This document shows, piece after piece, positions 7,984 through 17,332 of a stretch of 27,693 nt of DNA. Position 1 is the stretch's first letter, and each line of letters starts with the position of its first letter. Under the pieces are notes generated by a model. It searched no databases and was not told the DNA's origin. It saw nothing but the letters and a program-made list of their open reading frames with translations. Source of the DNA: Prochlorococcus sp. AG-363-L02 (lineage in GTDB: Bacteria > Cyanobacteriota > Cyanobacteriia > PCC-6307 > Cyanobiaceae); the NCBI GenBank assembly GCA_003280185.1, contig QCFP01000009.1:1-27693 (forward strand). The letters run 5' to 3'. The translations under genes and the position numbers were made by a program.

Positions 7984-8166
7984 TCAAATATCTTCTTTAA
8001 AGTCGCAAGGGCTACTGGTTAAAGAACAAACAACTGCTTCTTCTTGCTTCATAGCCCTTACTTGAGCTATAGGTCGGCCCATACTGCGCAAGACTTCTAT
8101 TTCCTGAGATGTTTGACATCGGGCTATTACCTTCCCCTTTTTGTCAAAGCAGCTGTAAAACTCCAT
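7984..8166 (-). CDS. Small conserved-looking hypothetical protein
   Basis: I start at the ATG at 8166 (60 aa, MEFYSCFDKKGKVIARCQTS). It is preceded by GGAGAG at suitable distance, and the protein reads well from there. The frame extends to 8226 (80 aa), but that extension looks non-coding. The core FDKKGKVIARCQTSQEIEVLRSMGRP resembles short cyanobacterial hypothetical proteins I have seen as genome neighbours; no domain name can be given. It has four cysteines (positions 6, 17, 47 and 53), soluble character and an acidic end (DFKEDI). It sits 69 bases downstream of obg on the same strand and could be cotranscribed. Function unknown. Confidence 0.7.
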   Translation of the reverse strand: MEFYSCFDKKGKVIARCQTSQEIEVLRSMGRPIAQVRAMKQEEAVVCSLTSSPCDFKEDI

Positions 8167-8235
8167 GTTTGTTCTAACTCTCCACCATTTATGACTAATA
8201 AATGGCAAATGGACAAGTCCCCACAAATATAGTCA

Positions 8236-9225
8236 TTAAATGCCTAGCTCTTCCCAAATCCGATCCAAAAGGTTCTGAAGACCAACTGACATTGCAGCAG
8301 AAATCAGAAATGCTTCCCTACCAGTTTGAATTCGAAATTCATCTAAAAGCTGCTTCTGTTTTTCTTTCCCAATTAACTCTTGTTTGTTAATCACCACTAA
8401 TCTAGGACGTTCAATTAATCCATGGCCATATGAAATAAGCTCATTTTTAACAACACTTAGGTCTTTCAAGGGATCATCTGAACCTCCGTCAATCAAATGG
8501 ATTAATAATTTTGTGCGCTCTATGTGCCTTAAGAACTCGTGGCCTAATCCTGCCCCTTGCGCGGCACCAGCTATCAAACCAGGGATATCAGCAAAGACTG
8601 TTCCATCGCCAGTAGGTCTACGTACTACTCCTAAATTCGGGACAAGAGTAGTAAATGGATAATCTGCGATCTTTGGACGAGCTTCAGAAAGAACAGCTAT
8701 CAAAGTACTCTTGCCAGCATTAGGCAATCCAATGATTCCTACCTCAGCAAGCAATTTCAGTTCTAATTGCAATTTCCATTCTTCACCGTCACGCCCTTCG
8801 GTGAATTTTTCAGGAGCTCGATTCCTATTACTTAAATAATGAGCATTACCCAAACCACCTCTTCCACCATATGCGGCTATTAAAGTCTGTCCTGGGTTAG
8901 TTAAATCTCCTAGCAAAATACCAGTATTAAAATGTCGCACTTCTGTTCCACAGGGAACTTTAACTACTAAATCTTTCCCTGTGGCACCAGTTGATCGATT
9001 TGGACCTCCACGGCGTCCATCCTGTGCAATAAAAGACCTTTTATATTTAAAATCCAAAAGGGTCTGAAGATTGGCATCAGCCTGAAACAAAACTCTGCCA
9101 CCGTGTCCACCATCCCCTCCCGATGGGCCACCAGCAGGCACATACTTCTCCCTTCGAAAGGCAACTATACCGTCACCTCCACGACCTCCAAAAACACTTA
9201 TAGATGCATGATCAATAAACTGCAC
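8236..9225 (-). CDS. obg: GTPase Obg/CgtA
   Basis: Conserved ribosome-associated GTPase required for 50S assembly and linked to stress control. The 329-aa protein has the glycine-rich Obg fold at 1-158 ([29 protein letters not shown]). The G domain follows: G1 GLPNAGKST at 166-174, switch TT around 192-193, G3 [16 protein letters not shown] at 213-228, G4 NKQE at 280-283 (Glu in place of the commoner Asp) and G5 SAAM near 310. There is no long C-terminal OCT domain, as expected for this size. The start codon is GTG. It lies 148 bases downstream of mutS2 on the same strand. Confidence 0.96.
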   Translation of the reverse strand: MQFIDHASISVFGGRGGDGIVAFRREKYVPAGGPSGGDGGHGGRVLFQADANLQTLLDFKYKRSFIAQDGRRGGPNRSTGATGKDLVVKVPCGTEVRHFNTGILLGDLTNPGQTLIAAYGGRGGLGNAHYLSNRNRAPEKFTEGRDGEEWKLQLELKLLAEVGIIGLPNAGKSTLIAVLSEARPKIADYPFTTLVPNLGVVRRPTGDGTVFADIPGLIAGAAQGAGLGHEFLRHIERTKLLIHLIDGGSDDPLKDLSVVKNELISYGHGLIERPRLVVINKQELIGKEKQKQLLDEFRIQTGREAFLISAAMSVGLQNLLDRIWEELGI

Positions 9226-9373
9226 AGTCGCAACTATCTTTGATCAATACACAGACTAGGCCTTAACCCTTAATTAACTAACCCAACCCTTTAGAAAATA
9301 TCTCTAAAGTCATGGCAACTTGCAAAAGGTAAATGGCTTTACCTCAAAAACATAACTAGCAATTACGTCTCAA

Positions 9374-11776
9374 TTATTTTGGCCAAACGATACTGCAAGC
9401 ACCTCCTCCATCCTCCTTGGAAGCATCAGTAACTCTGTCAACATAAGGAACTGAATCTAGCCAATGTCTTAATCCATGCTTTAGTTTCCCACTACCAATG
9501 CCATGCATGATCCATATTGGTCCAGTGCTTTTACGCATAAATTCTTCTACGACAACCTCTGCCTCGTGAACTCGCAAACCTCTAACATCAACAGTATTTT
9601 TAGACGTCTTAATTTCATTAGCTCTAGAAAGAGTTAATGGCGTCTTTACTACTACAACTTGTTCGGTCAAATTTGGCTTTCGGCCATCAAGGCTTTCCAC
9701 TGCATTCAAGTTAACTTTGCTCCTCAAAACACCACAACGCACTGTCAAATGAAGTCCATCCTCAGAGATATCTAGAATTTCTCCTGGTTTACCAAGTGCA
9801 AGTAGCCTTATGCGTTCACCAATCTCTGGTCTCCAACCAGGGGAAATTTTATCGTTAACCTTCTCAACATGTTCAGCCTCAATGCGACGAAGGCGTTGTC
9901 CAACAACCCTGGCTGTTTCACCACTAGCATCAGTATTTCTTAGCTGCCTAATTAATCTGCGGACCTCCTGTTGTCCTACTTGTATTGAAGCTGATAACTT
10001 TCGGCGCTCATTTTCCTTAATCTCAGCACTTTTCTTGGACTGCTTCTGCCAGTGGTTTAGCAACTGCTCATGAAGCAATTCAGTACGTGCTAAAAGCAAA
10101 GCAGCATTTTCAGCCGCTTCGTGCTGACGCTTTCGTTGTTCCTCTAGTCCTTTAATAACAATATTCACCTCTCCTTCGCTCTTAGAATTTAAAAGCTCTT
10201 GAGCGTGAGTGATAACCTCAGCTGGGCAACCAAGGCGAGAAGCAATATTTAAAGCATTACTTCTCCCGGGGATGCCCCATTGCAACTGATAAGTAGGGGT
10301 CAAAGTCTCTCCATTAAATGCCACAGAAGCATTTTCGAAGCGCGAATCAAAATACTTAAGAGCTTTAAGCTCACCAAAATGAGTTGTTGCAATAGTTAAA
10401 CGTGCTTTATCTGCCAAGGTGCGTAACAACGACATTGCCAGTGCACTCCCTTCACTAGGATCAGTACCTGCTCCAATCTCATCCAGAAGAACTAAAAAAA
10501 TCCCAGGTTGATGAGACAAAATCCGGAGAATGCGACAGATTCGCCTTATATGTCCACTGAAGGTAGACAAATTCTGCTGAAGAGACTGATCATCCCCAAT
10601 ATCAGCGAAAACACTTGTAAAGCAGGGCAAGATCGGAGGCCCTTTACACGGTAGGAAAAGACCTGAGCGTGCCATAAGAACCGCTAAGCCTATAGACTTC
10701 AGCGTAACTGTCTTCCCTCCTGTATTTGGGCCAGTAATAGCAACTACTCTCAAGTTAGAAGAAACATCTACAGTTATAGGTACAACAGGTTGGGCCTCTT
10801 CTCGCTTTTGTTTCCAAATCAAAAGTGGATGCCTAAAACCCCTCAAAATAAAAGGAGCTTCTGCATTCTCTTTAAGGTCTGGGGGTAAACCTCCTAAAAA
10901 TCTGCTGTAACGTGCGCGGGCTAAAGCAACATCAAATTGCATAAAGATCTCAATAAGATCTTCGAGTGAATCCGCATTATTAGCAATCTCTCTACTCCAT
11001 AGGCCTAAAAGGCGCTGCTCCTCTTTGAAAGTTCGCACCTCTAATTCACTTATCTCATTAGTAAGTTGGATAGTTCCCTTGGGCTCCATGAACAAAGTGT
11101 TTCCAGAAGAGGAACTATCCAAAACCAATCCTGGAAATTGTGCTGCCGCCCCAATCTTTACTGCTACAACAGGTCTACCATTACGCTCAGAAACCACATT
11201 ATCGTTTAAAAGATTGCCATAGCTCTTTAATAACTCACTAATCAAATCACTTCTTTCCTTTCTCAAGCATTGAATTTGCTTTCTAAAAGCAGCTAAATCA
11301 CTACTTGCTTGATCAGAAACACGACCCCCATGTTCTAAACCACGCTTAAGAGTTCTTTCTAGTTGAGGGTGTGTAACTAAATTAATTAAGCGATCAGTCA
11401 ACGTCGGTCTTAACTCTGCATTATCAATCTGTCGACGTAAATTTCTTACGGATCCAAGAGTCTCTGCAATTGCTAACAACTCCTCACCAGAAGCAATCCC
11501 GCCCTTTCTACATAAAGCTAAAACATGGCTAATATCATGAACACCATGAAATGAAAGACCTCCTTCAATGTCTTGATCTAAAAGATTTATCTCTTTAGTT
11601 TCCTCTAAAAGCAACCTACATGTAGATATATTGCTTAGGACCGGTAAAGATAGACAATAATTACGACCTTTAACAGTGCTAGCAAAACTTGATAGGTGTT
11701 TACAAAGAATATGCCATTCCAATAATTCAAGTGTTTCCTCATGAGCTTCAATGGCTAATTTCTCCATTGAGGTCAT
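9374..11776 (-). CDS. mutS2: Endonuclease MutS2
   Basis: MutS-family ATPase with a C-terminal Smr nuclease domain. Family members suppress homologous recombination or act on branched DNA and, in some bacteria, split collided ribosomes. The 800-aa protein has no mismatch-recognition domain I, as usual for MutS2. It has a core/lever region to about 330, Walker A GPNTGGKT at 349-356, Walker B VLLDEIGAGTDPSEG at 429-443, and a charged coiled coil about 515-625. A KOW-like linker precedes the Smr domain, which begins VDVRGLRVHEAE near 730 with HGIGSGKL near 757. All motifs are intact. The start may be either the ATG at 11776 or the one three codons later. It lies 23 bases after the VOC gene and upstream of obg, probably one transcription unit. 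Confidence 0.96.
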   Translation of the reverse strand: MTSMEKLAIEAHEETLELLEWHILCKHLSSFASTVKGRNYCLSLPVLSNISTCRLLLEETKEINLLDQDIEGGLSFHGVHDISHVLALCRKGGIASGEELLAIAETLGSVRNLRRQIDNAELRPTLTDRLINLVTHPQLERTLKRGLEHGGRVSDQASSDLAAFRKQIQCLRKERSDLISELLKSYGNLLNDNVVSERNGRPVVAVKIGAAAQFPGLVLDSSSSGNTLFMEPKGTIQLTNEISELEVRTFKEEQRLLGLWSREIANNADSLEDLIEIFMQFDVALARARYSRFLGGLPPDLKENAEAPFILRGFRHPLLIWKQKREEAQPVVPITVDVSSNLRVVAITGPNTGGKTVTLKSIGLAVLMARSGLFLPCKGPPILPCFTSVFADIGDDQSLQQNLSTFSGHIRRICRILRILSHQPGIFLVLLDEIGAGTDPSEGSALAMSLLRTLADKARLTIATTHFGELKALKYFDSRFENASVAFNGETLTPTYQLQWGIPGRSNALNIASRLGCPAEVITHAQELLNSKSEGEVNIVIKGLEEQRKRQHEAAENAALLLARTELLHEQLLNHWQKQSKKSAEIKENERRKLSASIQVGQQEVRRLIRQLRNTDASGETARVVGQRLRRIEAEHVEKVNDKISPGWRPEIGERIRLLALGKPGEILDISEDGLHLTVRCGVLRSKVNLNAVESLDGRKPNLTEQVVVVKTPLTLSRANEIKTSKNTVDVRGLRVHEAEVVVEEFMRKSTGPIWIMHGIGSGKLKHGLRHWLDSVPYVDRVTDASKEDGGGACSIVWPK

Positions 11777-11799
11777 CGGGCTTTCTCCTACGGGAATGA

Positions 11800-12186
11800 T
11801 TATTGAAACTCCTGTTGATTTTTAGGAATCCCTCCTGGAGGCTGATAAAGCATCTCTAGCCAGTTACCTTCTGGGTCCTTTAGATAGAAAGATGCCGTTC
11901 CATCGCGATGATCATGTACTTCTCCCACTTGCACACCTTCCGCCTGTAATCGTGAATGGAAAGCATCTACTTCTGATCGCCTGTTGAAATGGAATGCAAA
12001 ATGAGGCCCTGCTGAGGTATACCCAGGCCCTAATAAAGCAAGCCCATCTTCACCTGATCTGGTCTCTAAATAGCACCAATCCTCAGCCTCCCATACCATT
12101 TTCATGCCAAGACCAACATAAAAGCACTTAGCCCTGGCCATGTCTTTAACACGAATAGCTACGTGGCCTAGCTTTTGAACATCCAA
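11800..12186 (-). CDS. VOC superfamily (glyoxalase/dioxygenase-like) protein
   Basis: A single vicinal-oxygen-chelate module pair resembling glyoxalase I-type enzymes. The fold begins LGHVAIRVKDMARAKCFYVGLGMKM, with putative metal ligand His in LGHVAIRV. A central PHFAFHFNRRSEVDAFHSRL follows, and it ends with ASFYLKDPEGNWLEMLY, which holds the Glu ligand of the second half. I start at the TTG at 12186 (about 128 aa), as family members begin a few residues before LGHVAIRV. The frame is open to a further TTG at 12264, but those extra 26 residues look unlike the family. Neither start has a clear ribosome-binding site. It is between hemB and mutS2 on the same strand. Substrate unknown; GloA activity is not established. 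Confidence 0.82.
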   Translation of the reverse strand: MDVQKLGHVAIRVKDMARAKCFYVGLGMKMVWEAEDWCYLETRSGEDGLALLGPGYTSAGPHFAFHFNRRSEVDAFHSRLQAEGVQVGEVHDHRDGTASFYLKDPEGNWLEMLYQPPGGIPKNQQEFQ

Positions 12187-12310
12187 GATTCTAGTTATGA
12201 AACTATTAGACCATTTTGCGATGAAATCAGTGAAGATCTGAGTCTTTACTTCAATCTCAAGCAAACTGGAATATCACTCTCAATAAATTCTAATCGAACA
12301 ATTCCACTTA

Positions 12311-13318
12311 CTAATCCAGTTGATTCCTCAACCAACATGCTGCATCACAGGCATGGTATGTGAGTATCAAATCGGCTCCGGCTCGCTTAAAGCTCAATAA
12401 AGTTTCAAGGACCACTGAACGTTCATCAATCCAACCTTTTTGTGCTGCCGCCTTCACCATTGCATATTCTCCGCTTACGTTATATGCCGCTATGGGTAGT
12501 TCAGACTCTTCCCGCAGGCGATAAATAATATCCAAATATGCGAGCCCCGGTTTAACCATCAAGATATCTGCTCCCTCTTGCTCATCCAGCTGAGCCTCAA
12601 TAATCGCTTCACGAGAATTCGCTGGGTCCATCTGATAAGTACTTTTATCTTTCGGGATGACCTTACGAGTGTCTAAACGGGGGGCCGAATCAAGAGCTTC
12701 CCTAAAGGGTCCGTAATACGCAGATGAATACTTTGCTGTATAGCTAATGATTCCTACATGAGTAAAACCTTCATCATCTAACGCTTCACGAATGGCACCA
12801 ACACGACCATCCATCATGTCGCTAGGTCCAATTAAATCTGCTCCAGCCTGTGCTTGAACAACAGCCTGCCGACATAGCTGTTCAATTGTTTCATCATTTA
12901 AAACGATCCCTTCTTTACTGACTATTCCATCATGACCATCACATGAATAAGGATCTAAGGCTACGTCAGTCATAACAGTCATATCTGGCAACTCCTTTTT
13001 AATAAGGCTTATGGCCCGCGGTATGAGTCCATTCTCGTTAAAGCATTCAGAACCATCCTCAGATTTTAAATCTTCAGAGATCTTTGGGAAAAGAACTATG
13101 CAGCGAATACCCAACCCCCAAGCTCTTTGCACCTCATTCAAAACATTGTCCAAGCTCCAACGCTTTGCACCAGGCATGGCACCTATTTCCTCTTCTTGAG
13201 AGCCTTGATGAACAAATAATGGATATATAAAGTCTGAAGGACTTAGTAAGTTCTCTCTAACCATTGCTCGCAGGGAATGTGTCCTACGAAGACGACGAGG
13301 GCGATAAGTTAAATCCAT
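12311..13318 (-). CDS. hemB: Delta-aminolevulinic acid dehydratase (porphobilinogen synthase)
   Basis: Condenses two 5-aminolevulinate molecules to porphobilinogen, the common step to haem and chlorophyll. The 335-aa protein has both active-site lysines: Lys196 in SYTAKYSSAYYGPF and the Schiff-base Lys256 in MVKPGLAYLD. At the catalytic metal site the sequence TDVALDPYSCDGHDG (117-131) has Ala120, Asp122 and Asp130 where zinc enzymes have three cysteines. It therefore belongs to the aspartate-rich, non-zinc (magnesium-type) class common in phototrophs. The N-terminus MDLTYRPRRLRRTHSLRAMV is typical. It is downstream of the dnaJ-like gene by 35 bases, on the same strand. Confidence 0.97.
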   Translation of the reverse strand: MDLTYRPRRLRRTHSLRAMVRENLLSPSDFIYPLFVHQGSQEEEIGAMPGAKRWSLDNVLNEVQRAWGLGIRCIVLFPKISEDLKSEDGSECFNENGLIPRAISLIKKELPDMTVMTDVALDPYSCDGHDGIVSKEGIVLNDETIEQLCRQAVVQAQAGADLIGPSDMMDGRVGAIREALDDEGFTHVGIISYTAKYSSAYYGPFREALDSAPRLDTRKVIPKDKSTYQMDPANSREAIIEAQLDEQEGADILMVKPGLAYLDIIYRLREESELPIAAYNVSGEYAMVKAAAQKGWIDERSVVLETLLSFKRAGADLILTYHACDAACWLRNQLD

Positions 13319-13353
13319 CTAAATTAAATTTGTTGGTCTAATCGTAATCCCGC

Positions 13354-14307
13354 TCATAAACAAGCATCAACAAGCCAAGATGCTCGAGGATCCTCTTTAC
13401 GTAGAGATTTTATCTCTTGGAGCAATTCAAGCTCCTTTTCCGTCCATGAAGAAGGTAATTTAAGCGCAGTTTTAAGGAGTAAATCACCATAACCATTAGA
13501 AGAAGGCCATCCCTTCCCCTTTAATCGAAAGCTTTTTCCCAATGCAGTTCTAGCCGGAATAGTTAATTCAACCTCCCCATCCGGAGTGATGACTGTAACG
13601 ACTGCGCCAAGAACCAATTCTTCCAAAGAAACAGGGAATTCAGCACATAATTGATCTCCATCCAAATGCCAAATTGGATGAGTTTCTACTTTAAGTTTTA
13701 AATAAAGATCTCCTCTTCTTCCAGTTCCAGGCTGAGAGTTACCCTTACCTTTCAGTCGCAATCGAGAACCTGTTTTGATCCCTTTTGGTATAACCACCTG
13801 AACACGTTCTTCATTTACTGAAAGAGTTCTTTGCGCACCTCGAAAAGCCTCCTTAAAGGAAATTGTTACAACTACTTCTGCATCAAGATTCGCTGGTGAT
13901 CTTGCCTGTGACCGTGGAAACCCTCCAGAACCAGAAAACCCTCCAGGGAAGCCTGTTGACGCTGCCTGAGCGCCACCAAATCGTCCCAACAGTTCATTTA
14001 TGAAATCATCAAAATTTCCATATCTTCCAAAATCAACATCAAAACCAGTGCCATTTCCTGGCATTGCACCTGCTTGATTCCAATACTGGCCAAACTGTTC
14101 ATATTTTCGCCGTTTAGCAGGGTCAGATAAGACTTCATATGCCTCATTGACTTCTTTAAAATTTTCTTCTGCCATTGGATCATCAGAATTCAAATCAGGA
14201 TGAAACTTCCTTGCCAACTTCCTAAAAGCATTCTTCACATCTGCGGAGCTTGCATCCCTTTGAAGCCCAAGCACATTGAAATAATCTTTGTACCCACTCG
14301 CACCCAT
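13354..14307 (-). CDS. DnaJ-like co-chaperone, type II (CbpA-like, no zinc finger)
   Basis: Hsp40 protein that would stimulate a DnaK ATPase. In the 317-aa protein the J domain is at 5-70 with the essential HPD at 36-38 (KFHPDLN) and a typical helix IV (YEVLSDPAKRRKYEQFG). A glycine/phenylalanine-rich linker follows at about 75-135 (GGFSGSGGFPRS). Then come two C-terminal substrate-binding barrels, starting DAEVVVTISFKEAFRGAQR and continuing through VEVTIPAR-type repeats (VELTIPARTALGKSFRLKGKG). The CxxCxGxG zinc-finger repeats of classical DnaJ are absent, so this is a type II paralogue rather than the main dnaJ. It is the first gene of the minus-strand run with hemB and diverges from the SulP transporter gene across 186 bases. 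Confidence 0.93.
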   Translation of the reverse strand: MGASGYKDYFNVLGLQRDASSADVKNAFRKLARKFHPDLNSDDPMAEENFKEVNEAYEVLSDPAKRRKYEQFGQYWNQAGAMPGNGTGFDVDFGRYGNFDDFINELLGRFGGAQAASTGFPGGFSGSGGFPRSQARSPANLDAEVVVTISFKEAFRGAQRTLSVNEERVQVVIPKGIKTGSRLRLKGKGNSQPGTGRRGDLYLKLKVETHPIWHLDGDQLCAEFPVSLEELVLGAVVTVITPDGEVELTIPARTALGKSFRLKGKGWPSSNGYGDLLLKTALKLPSSWTEKELELLQEIKSLRKEDPRASWLVDACL

Positions 14308-14481
14308 TGACTCAAAAATAGGATTAAATCCTTCGTTAAGGTTAGTTTCCCAGTAGAATTGCTTTCATGGGCCAAAAAGAATGTAGTGAAGCCCGAACGC
14401 AACAATTAAGTAAGAGTTTTTTGCAAAACAACTTCAACTTGGGCTATTTAGAAGATAGGCTTTTCTGAAGTTGTTCTGAAC

Positions 14482-14486
14482 AGGAG
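14482..14486 (+). promoter_or_regulatory. Shine-Dalgarno deciding a TTG start
   Basis: AGGAG, seven bases before the TTG at 14494, supports that non-ATG codon as the start of the SulP transporter gene. Confidence 0.7.
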
Positions 14487-14493
14487 AAGAGAC

Positions 14494-16185
14494 TTGGCAT
14501 TAATTCATGGATTGCACCTAAAGAATCTAAGAGGTGACTTATTAGGTGGATTAACCGCTGCTGTAGTTGCACTCCCTTTGGCCCTTGCCTTCGGAAATGC
14601 AGCTCTAGGCCCAGGAGGAGCAATTTATGGCCTTTATGGAGCAGTTGTAGTTGGCTTTATAGCTGCTTTATTTGGCGGGACACCCTCACAAGTCAGTGGT
14701 CCAACGGGGCCTATGAGCGTGACTGTCGCTGGGGTAGTAGCTAGTTTGGCATCTGTAGGAGTATCTAGAGATCTAGCAGCAGGGGAAATCCTCCCTCTTG
14801 TAATGGCTGCGGTAGTAATTGGCGGACTATTTCAGGTTTTATTTGGAATCCTGAAGCTTGGTAAATATATAACTTTAGTTCCCTATTCGGTCGTATCTGG
14901 TTTCATGTCCGGGATCGGGGTAATTATCCTTGCTCTCCAACTTGGACCATTACTAGGCATAACAACTAGAGGGGGTGTTATTGATTCATTAAATGGCTTG
15001 GCAAGGAATTTTGAACCCAATGGAGCAGCAATTGCCGTTGCTGTAATGACCTTGGCAATTGTCTTCCTAACTCCTCGTCGCATAAGCCAGTGGATTCCAT
15101 CCCCTCTTCTTGCCCTTCTAATAGTTACTCCATTGTCTGTAATCCTATTTGGGGACGCGAACTTAGAAGCTCGAGGTATAGAACCCTTACCAAGAATTGG
15201 AACAATCCCTGAAGGTGGACTCACATTCAGCATGCCCAACTGGAATGAACATTTTCCAGTTATTTTTAAAGCTGGTTTAGTCCTAGCTGTTTTAGGTGCA
15301 ATAGATTCTCTACTAACTTCATTAGTCGCAGACAATATCTCACAAACTCGTCATGATTCTGATAGAGAGTTAATAGGTCAAGGGCTAGGAAATAGCTTGG
15401 CAGGGCTAGTAACTGGCTTACCAGGTGCAGGCGCAACAATGCGCACAGTAATTAACATCAAATCAGGTGGAAGTACGCCAATATCTGGAATGGTTCATTC
15501 TCTTGTTCTTTTAATTGTTCTACTAGGAGCTGGCCCACTTGCTGCAGAAATCCCAACTGCACTTTTAGCTGGAATTCTTATAAAAGTTGGTCTAGATATT
15601 ATTGACTGGGGATTTCTCTTAAGAGCACATAAACTTTCAGCAAAGACAGCCTCAGTAATGTATGGCGTATTACTAATGACAGTTTTCTGGGACCTTATTT
15701 GGGCTGTTCTAGTTGGGGTCTTTGTAGCCAATATGCTCACGATTGACTCCATCACTGAAACACAGCTTGAGGGAATGGAAGCGGACAATCCAATTAATAG
15801 TGAAAGCAACATTATTGGCCCTGACTCCACCTCATTACCTTCTGATGAACAACTCCTAATGGACAAGTGCAAAGGTGAGGTTATGCTTTTCAGATTAAAA
15901 GGTCCTCTCAGTTTTGGAGCTGCTAAAGGTATTTCCGAGAGAATGATGCTCGTAAGAAATTACAAGGTTCTCATTCTTGATATAACAGAAGTTCCCCGCC
16001 TAGGAGTCACTGCAACCCTAGCCCTTGAGGACATGGTCCAGGAAGCAAAAACGAATGCAAGAAAAGCCTATGTAGCAAGTTCAAGTAAAAAAGTAAGAGA
16101 AAGGCTGTCGAAGTTTGGGGTAGAAGAAGTTGTAGGCAGTCGCAAAGAGGCTCTTGAGAGAGCAATGGAAGATTTAAAAGTCTAA
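14494..16185 (+). CDS. bicA: SulP-family transporter with STAS domain, probable BicA-type bicarbonate transporter
   Basis: SulP anion transporter of 563 aa. The N-terminus opens with NLRGDLLGGLTAAVVALPLALAFG, the SulP signature helix, followed by a dozen or so membrane spans to about residue 425. A cytoplasmic STAS domain covers about 445-560 (GEVMLFRLKGPLSFGAAK, then VLILDITEVPRLGVTATLAL). The short loop NISQTRHDSDRELIGQGLGN is a conserved SulP segment. BicA, a Na+-dependent low-affinity bicarbonate transporter, is the cyanobacterial member of this family. The assignment rests on overall resemblance plus location 150 bases before sbtA; a sulfate or other anion transporter cannot be excluded. 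Start TTG with AGGAG upstream. Confidence 0.85.
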   Translation: MALIHGLHLKNLRGDLLGGLTAAVVALPLALAFGNAALGPGGAIYGLYGAVVVGFIAALFGGTPSQVSGPTGPMSVTVAGVVASLASVGVSRDLAAGEILPLVMAAVVIGGLFQVLFGILKLGKYITLVPYSVVSGFMSGIGVIILALQLGPLLGITTRGGVIDSLNGLARNFEPNGAAIAVAVMTLAIVFLTPRRISQWIPSPLLALLIVTPLSVILFGDANLEARGIEPLPRIGTIPEGGLTFSMPNWNEHFPVIFKAGLVLAVLGAIDSLLTSLVADNISQTRHDSDRELIGQGLGNSLAGLVTGLPGAGATMRTVINIKSGGSTPISGMVHSLVLLIVLLGAGPLAAEIPTALLAGILIKVGLDIIDWGFLLRAHKLSAKTASVMYGVLLMTVFWDLIWAVLVGVFVANMLTIDSITETQLEGMEADNPINSESNIIGPDSTSLPSDEQLLMDKCKGEVMLFRLKGPLSFGAAKGISERMMLVRNYKVLILDITEVPRLGVTATLALEDMVQEAKTNARKAYVASSSKKVRERLSKFGVEEVVGSRKEALERAMEDLKV

Positions 16186-16277
16186 AGTCCGTTCGAGAGG
16201 GCCTTAACAAGGTCTAGGAAAAATGAAAATACCAAACAAAATAAAAACAAAGCCTTACAAAACTAGTCTTCCTATGG

Positions 16278-16318
16278 TTAGGATATTAAGGTAAAAAAAA
16301 CCCGTCAAAAAATCCTAA
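16278..16318 (+). promoter_or_regulatory. Inverted repeat in the sbtA leader
   Basis: TTAGGAT (16278-16284) and ATCCTAA (16312-16318) are a 7-bp inverted pair just upstream of the sbtA start at 16335. It could be a regulator site or a leader structure controlling a CO2-responsive operon. Arms this short in AT-rich DNA may be chance. Confidence 0.25.
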
Positions 16319-16334
16319 TTTTAAATAATACTTT

Positions 16335-17330
16335 ATGGACACTAGCCTTGTTCTGCAAAATGTCTTAACCCCCCCAGTTCTATTTTTTTTCCTGGGAACA
16401 ATTGCAGTTATCTTGCGCTCTGATCTCGAGATACCTGCGCCACTGCCAAAGCTTTTTTCCTTCTATTTGCTTTTAGCAATTGGATTCAAAGGGGGCTTAG
16501 AACTTGAGGGAAGTGGTTTTGGCATACAAGTTGTACAGACTGTTGGCGCAGCAGTATTAATGTCTCTGGTTTTACCAATAATTTGCTTCTTGATACTTAG
16601 GATAAAACTTGATGTATTCAATTCTGCTGCAATTGCAGCAGCCTATGGTTCAATTAGCGCAGTAACATTTATCACTGCGGAAAGTTTTTTAGAAAACCTG
16701 AATCTTCATTTTGATGGATTCATGGTTGCTGCACTTGCATTGATGGAATCCCCTGCAATTATCGTTGGTCTCCTACTAGTCAAAATTTGCGCTCCAACAT
16801 CAAGAGCTAATGCAAAAAAAATTCGTTGGAAGTCAATCTTGCATGAGGCAATGTTAAATGGTTCGGTATATTTACTGATTGGCAGCCTACTTATTGGTTA
16901 CTTAACAGCAGCCCATAATCCATCTGGTGTTACAAAGATGCAGCCTTTCACAGGAAATCTTTTTTATGGTGCTGAATGCTTCTTTTTACTTGATATGGGA
17001 ATTGTTGCGGCCAAGAGGCTCCCAAGACTTTTAAAAGCTGGCTCTTTTCTAATTGGATTCGCAATCGCGATGCCATTATTAAATGCCTTTTTAGGGGTAC
17101 AAGTTGCCAGACTTCTTGCATTATCCACAGGAAATGCACTGTTATTCGTTGTCTTATGTGCAAGCGCATCTTATATAGCTGTACCTGCAGCAATGCGCAT
17201 GACAGTTCCTGAAGCGAAATCAAGTTATTACATATCGACTGCTCTTGGACTCACCTTCCCATTTAATATAGTTTTTGGAATACCTTTATATATGGGGATG
17301 GTTAACAAGTTCATCCCTCTAGCTTCCTAG
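16335..17330 (+). CDS. sbtA: Sodium-dependent bicarbonate transporter SbtA
   Basis: High-affinity, Na+-dependent HCO3- importer of the inner membrane, part of the CO2-concentrating mechanism. A 331-aa protein with about ten hydrophobic spans, starting NVLTPPVLFFFLGTIAVILRSDLEIPAPL, which is a hallmark of the family. It is followed by LFSFYLLLAIGFKGGLEL and the conserved AAAYGSISAVTFITAESFLE and ALALMESPAIIVGLLL. The second half repeats the fold and holds ECFFLLDMGIVAAKRL and ASASYIAVPAAMRMTVPEA. It is shorter than freshwater SbtA mainly through a reduced central cytoplasmic loop. It is followed two bases later by the PII-like sbtB, which strongly supports the assignment. No clear Shine-Dalgarno precedes the ATG. 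Confidence 0.94.
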   Translation: MDTSLVLQNVLTPPVLFFFLGTIAVILRSDLEIPAPLPKLFSFYLLLAIGFKGGLELEGSGFGIQVVQTVGAAVLMSLVLPIICFLILRIKLDVFNSAAIAAAYGSISAVTFITAESFLENLNLHFDGFMVAALALMESPAIIVGLLLVKICAPTSRANAKKIRWKSILHEAMLNGSVYLLIGSLLIGYLTAAHNPSGVTKMQPFTGNLFYGAECFFLLDMGIVAAKRLPRLLKAGSFLIGFAIAMPLLNAFLGVQVARLLALSTGNALLFVVLCASASYIAVPAAMRMTVPEAKSSYYISTALGLTFPFNIVFGIPLYMGMVNKFIPLAS

Positions 17331-17332
17331 AA

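Noticed and set aside
14883..15872. Long minus-strand open frames inside the SulP transporter gene
   Set aside because: They are antisense shadows of a well-supported plus-strand gene and resemble no protein family.
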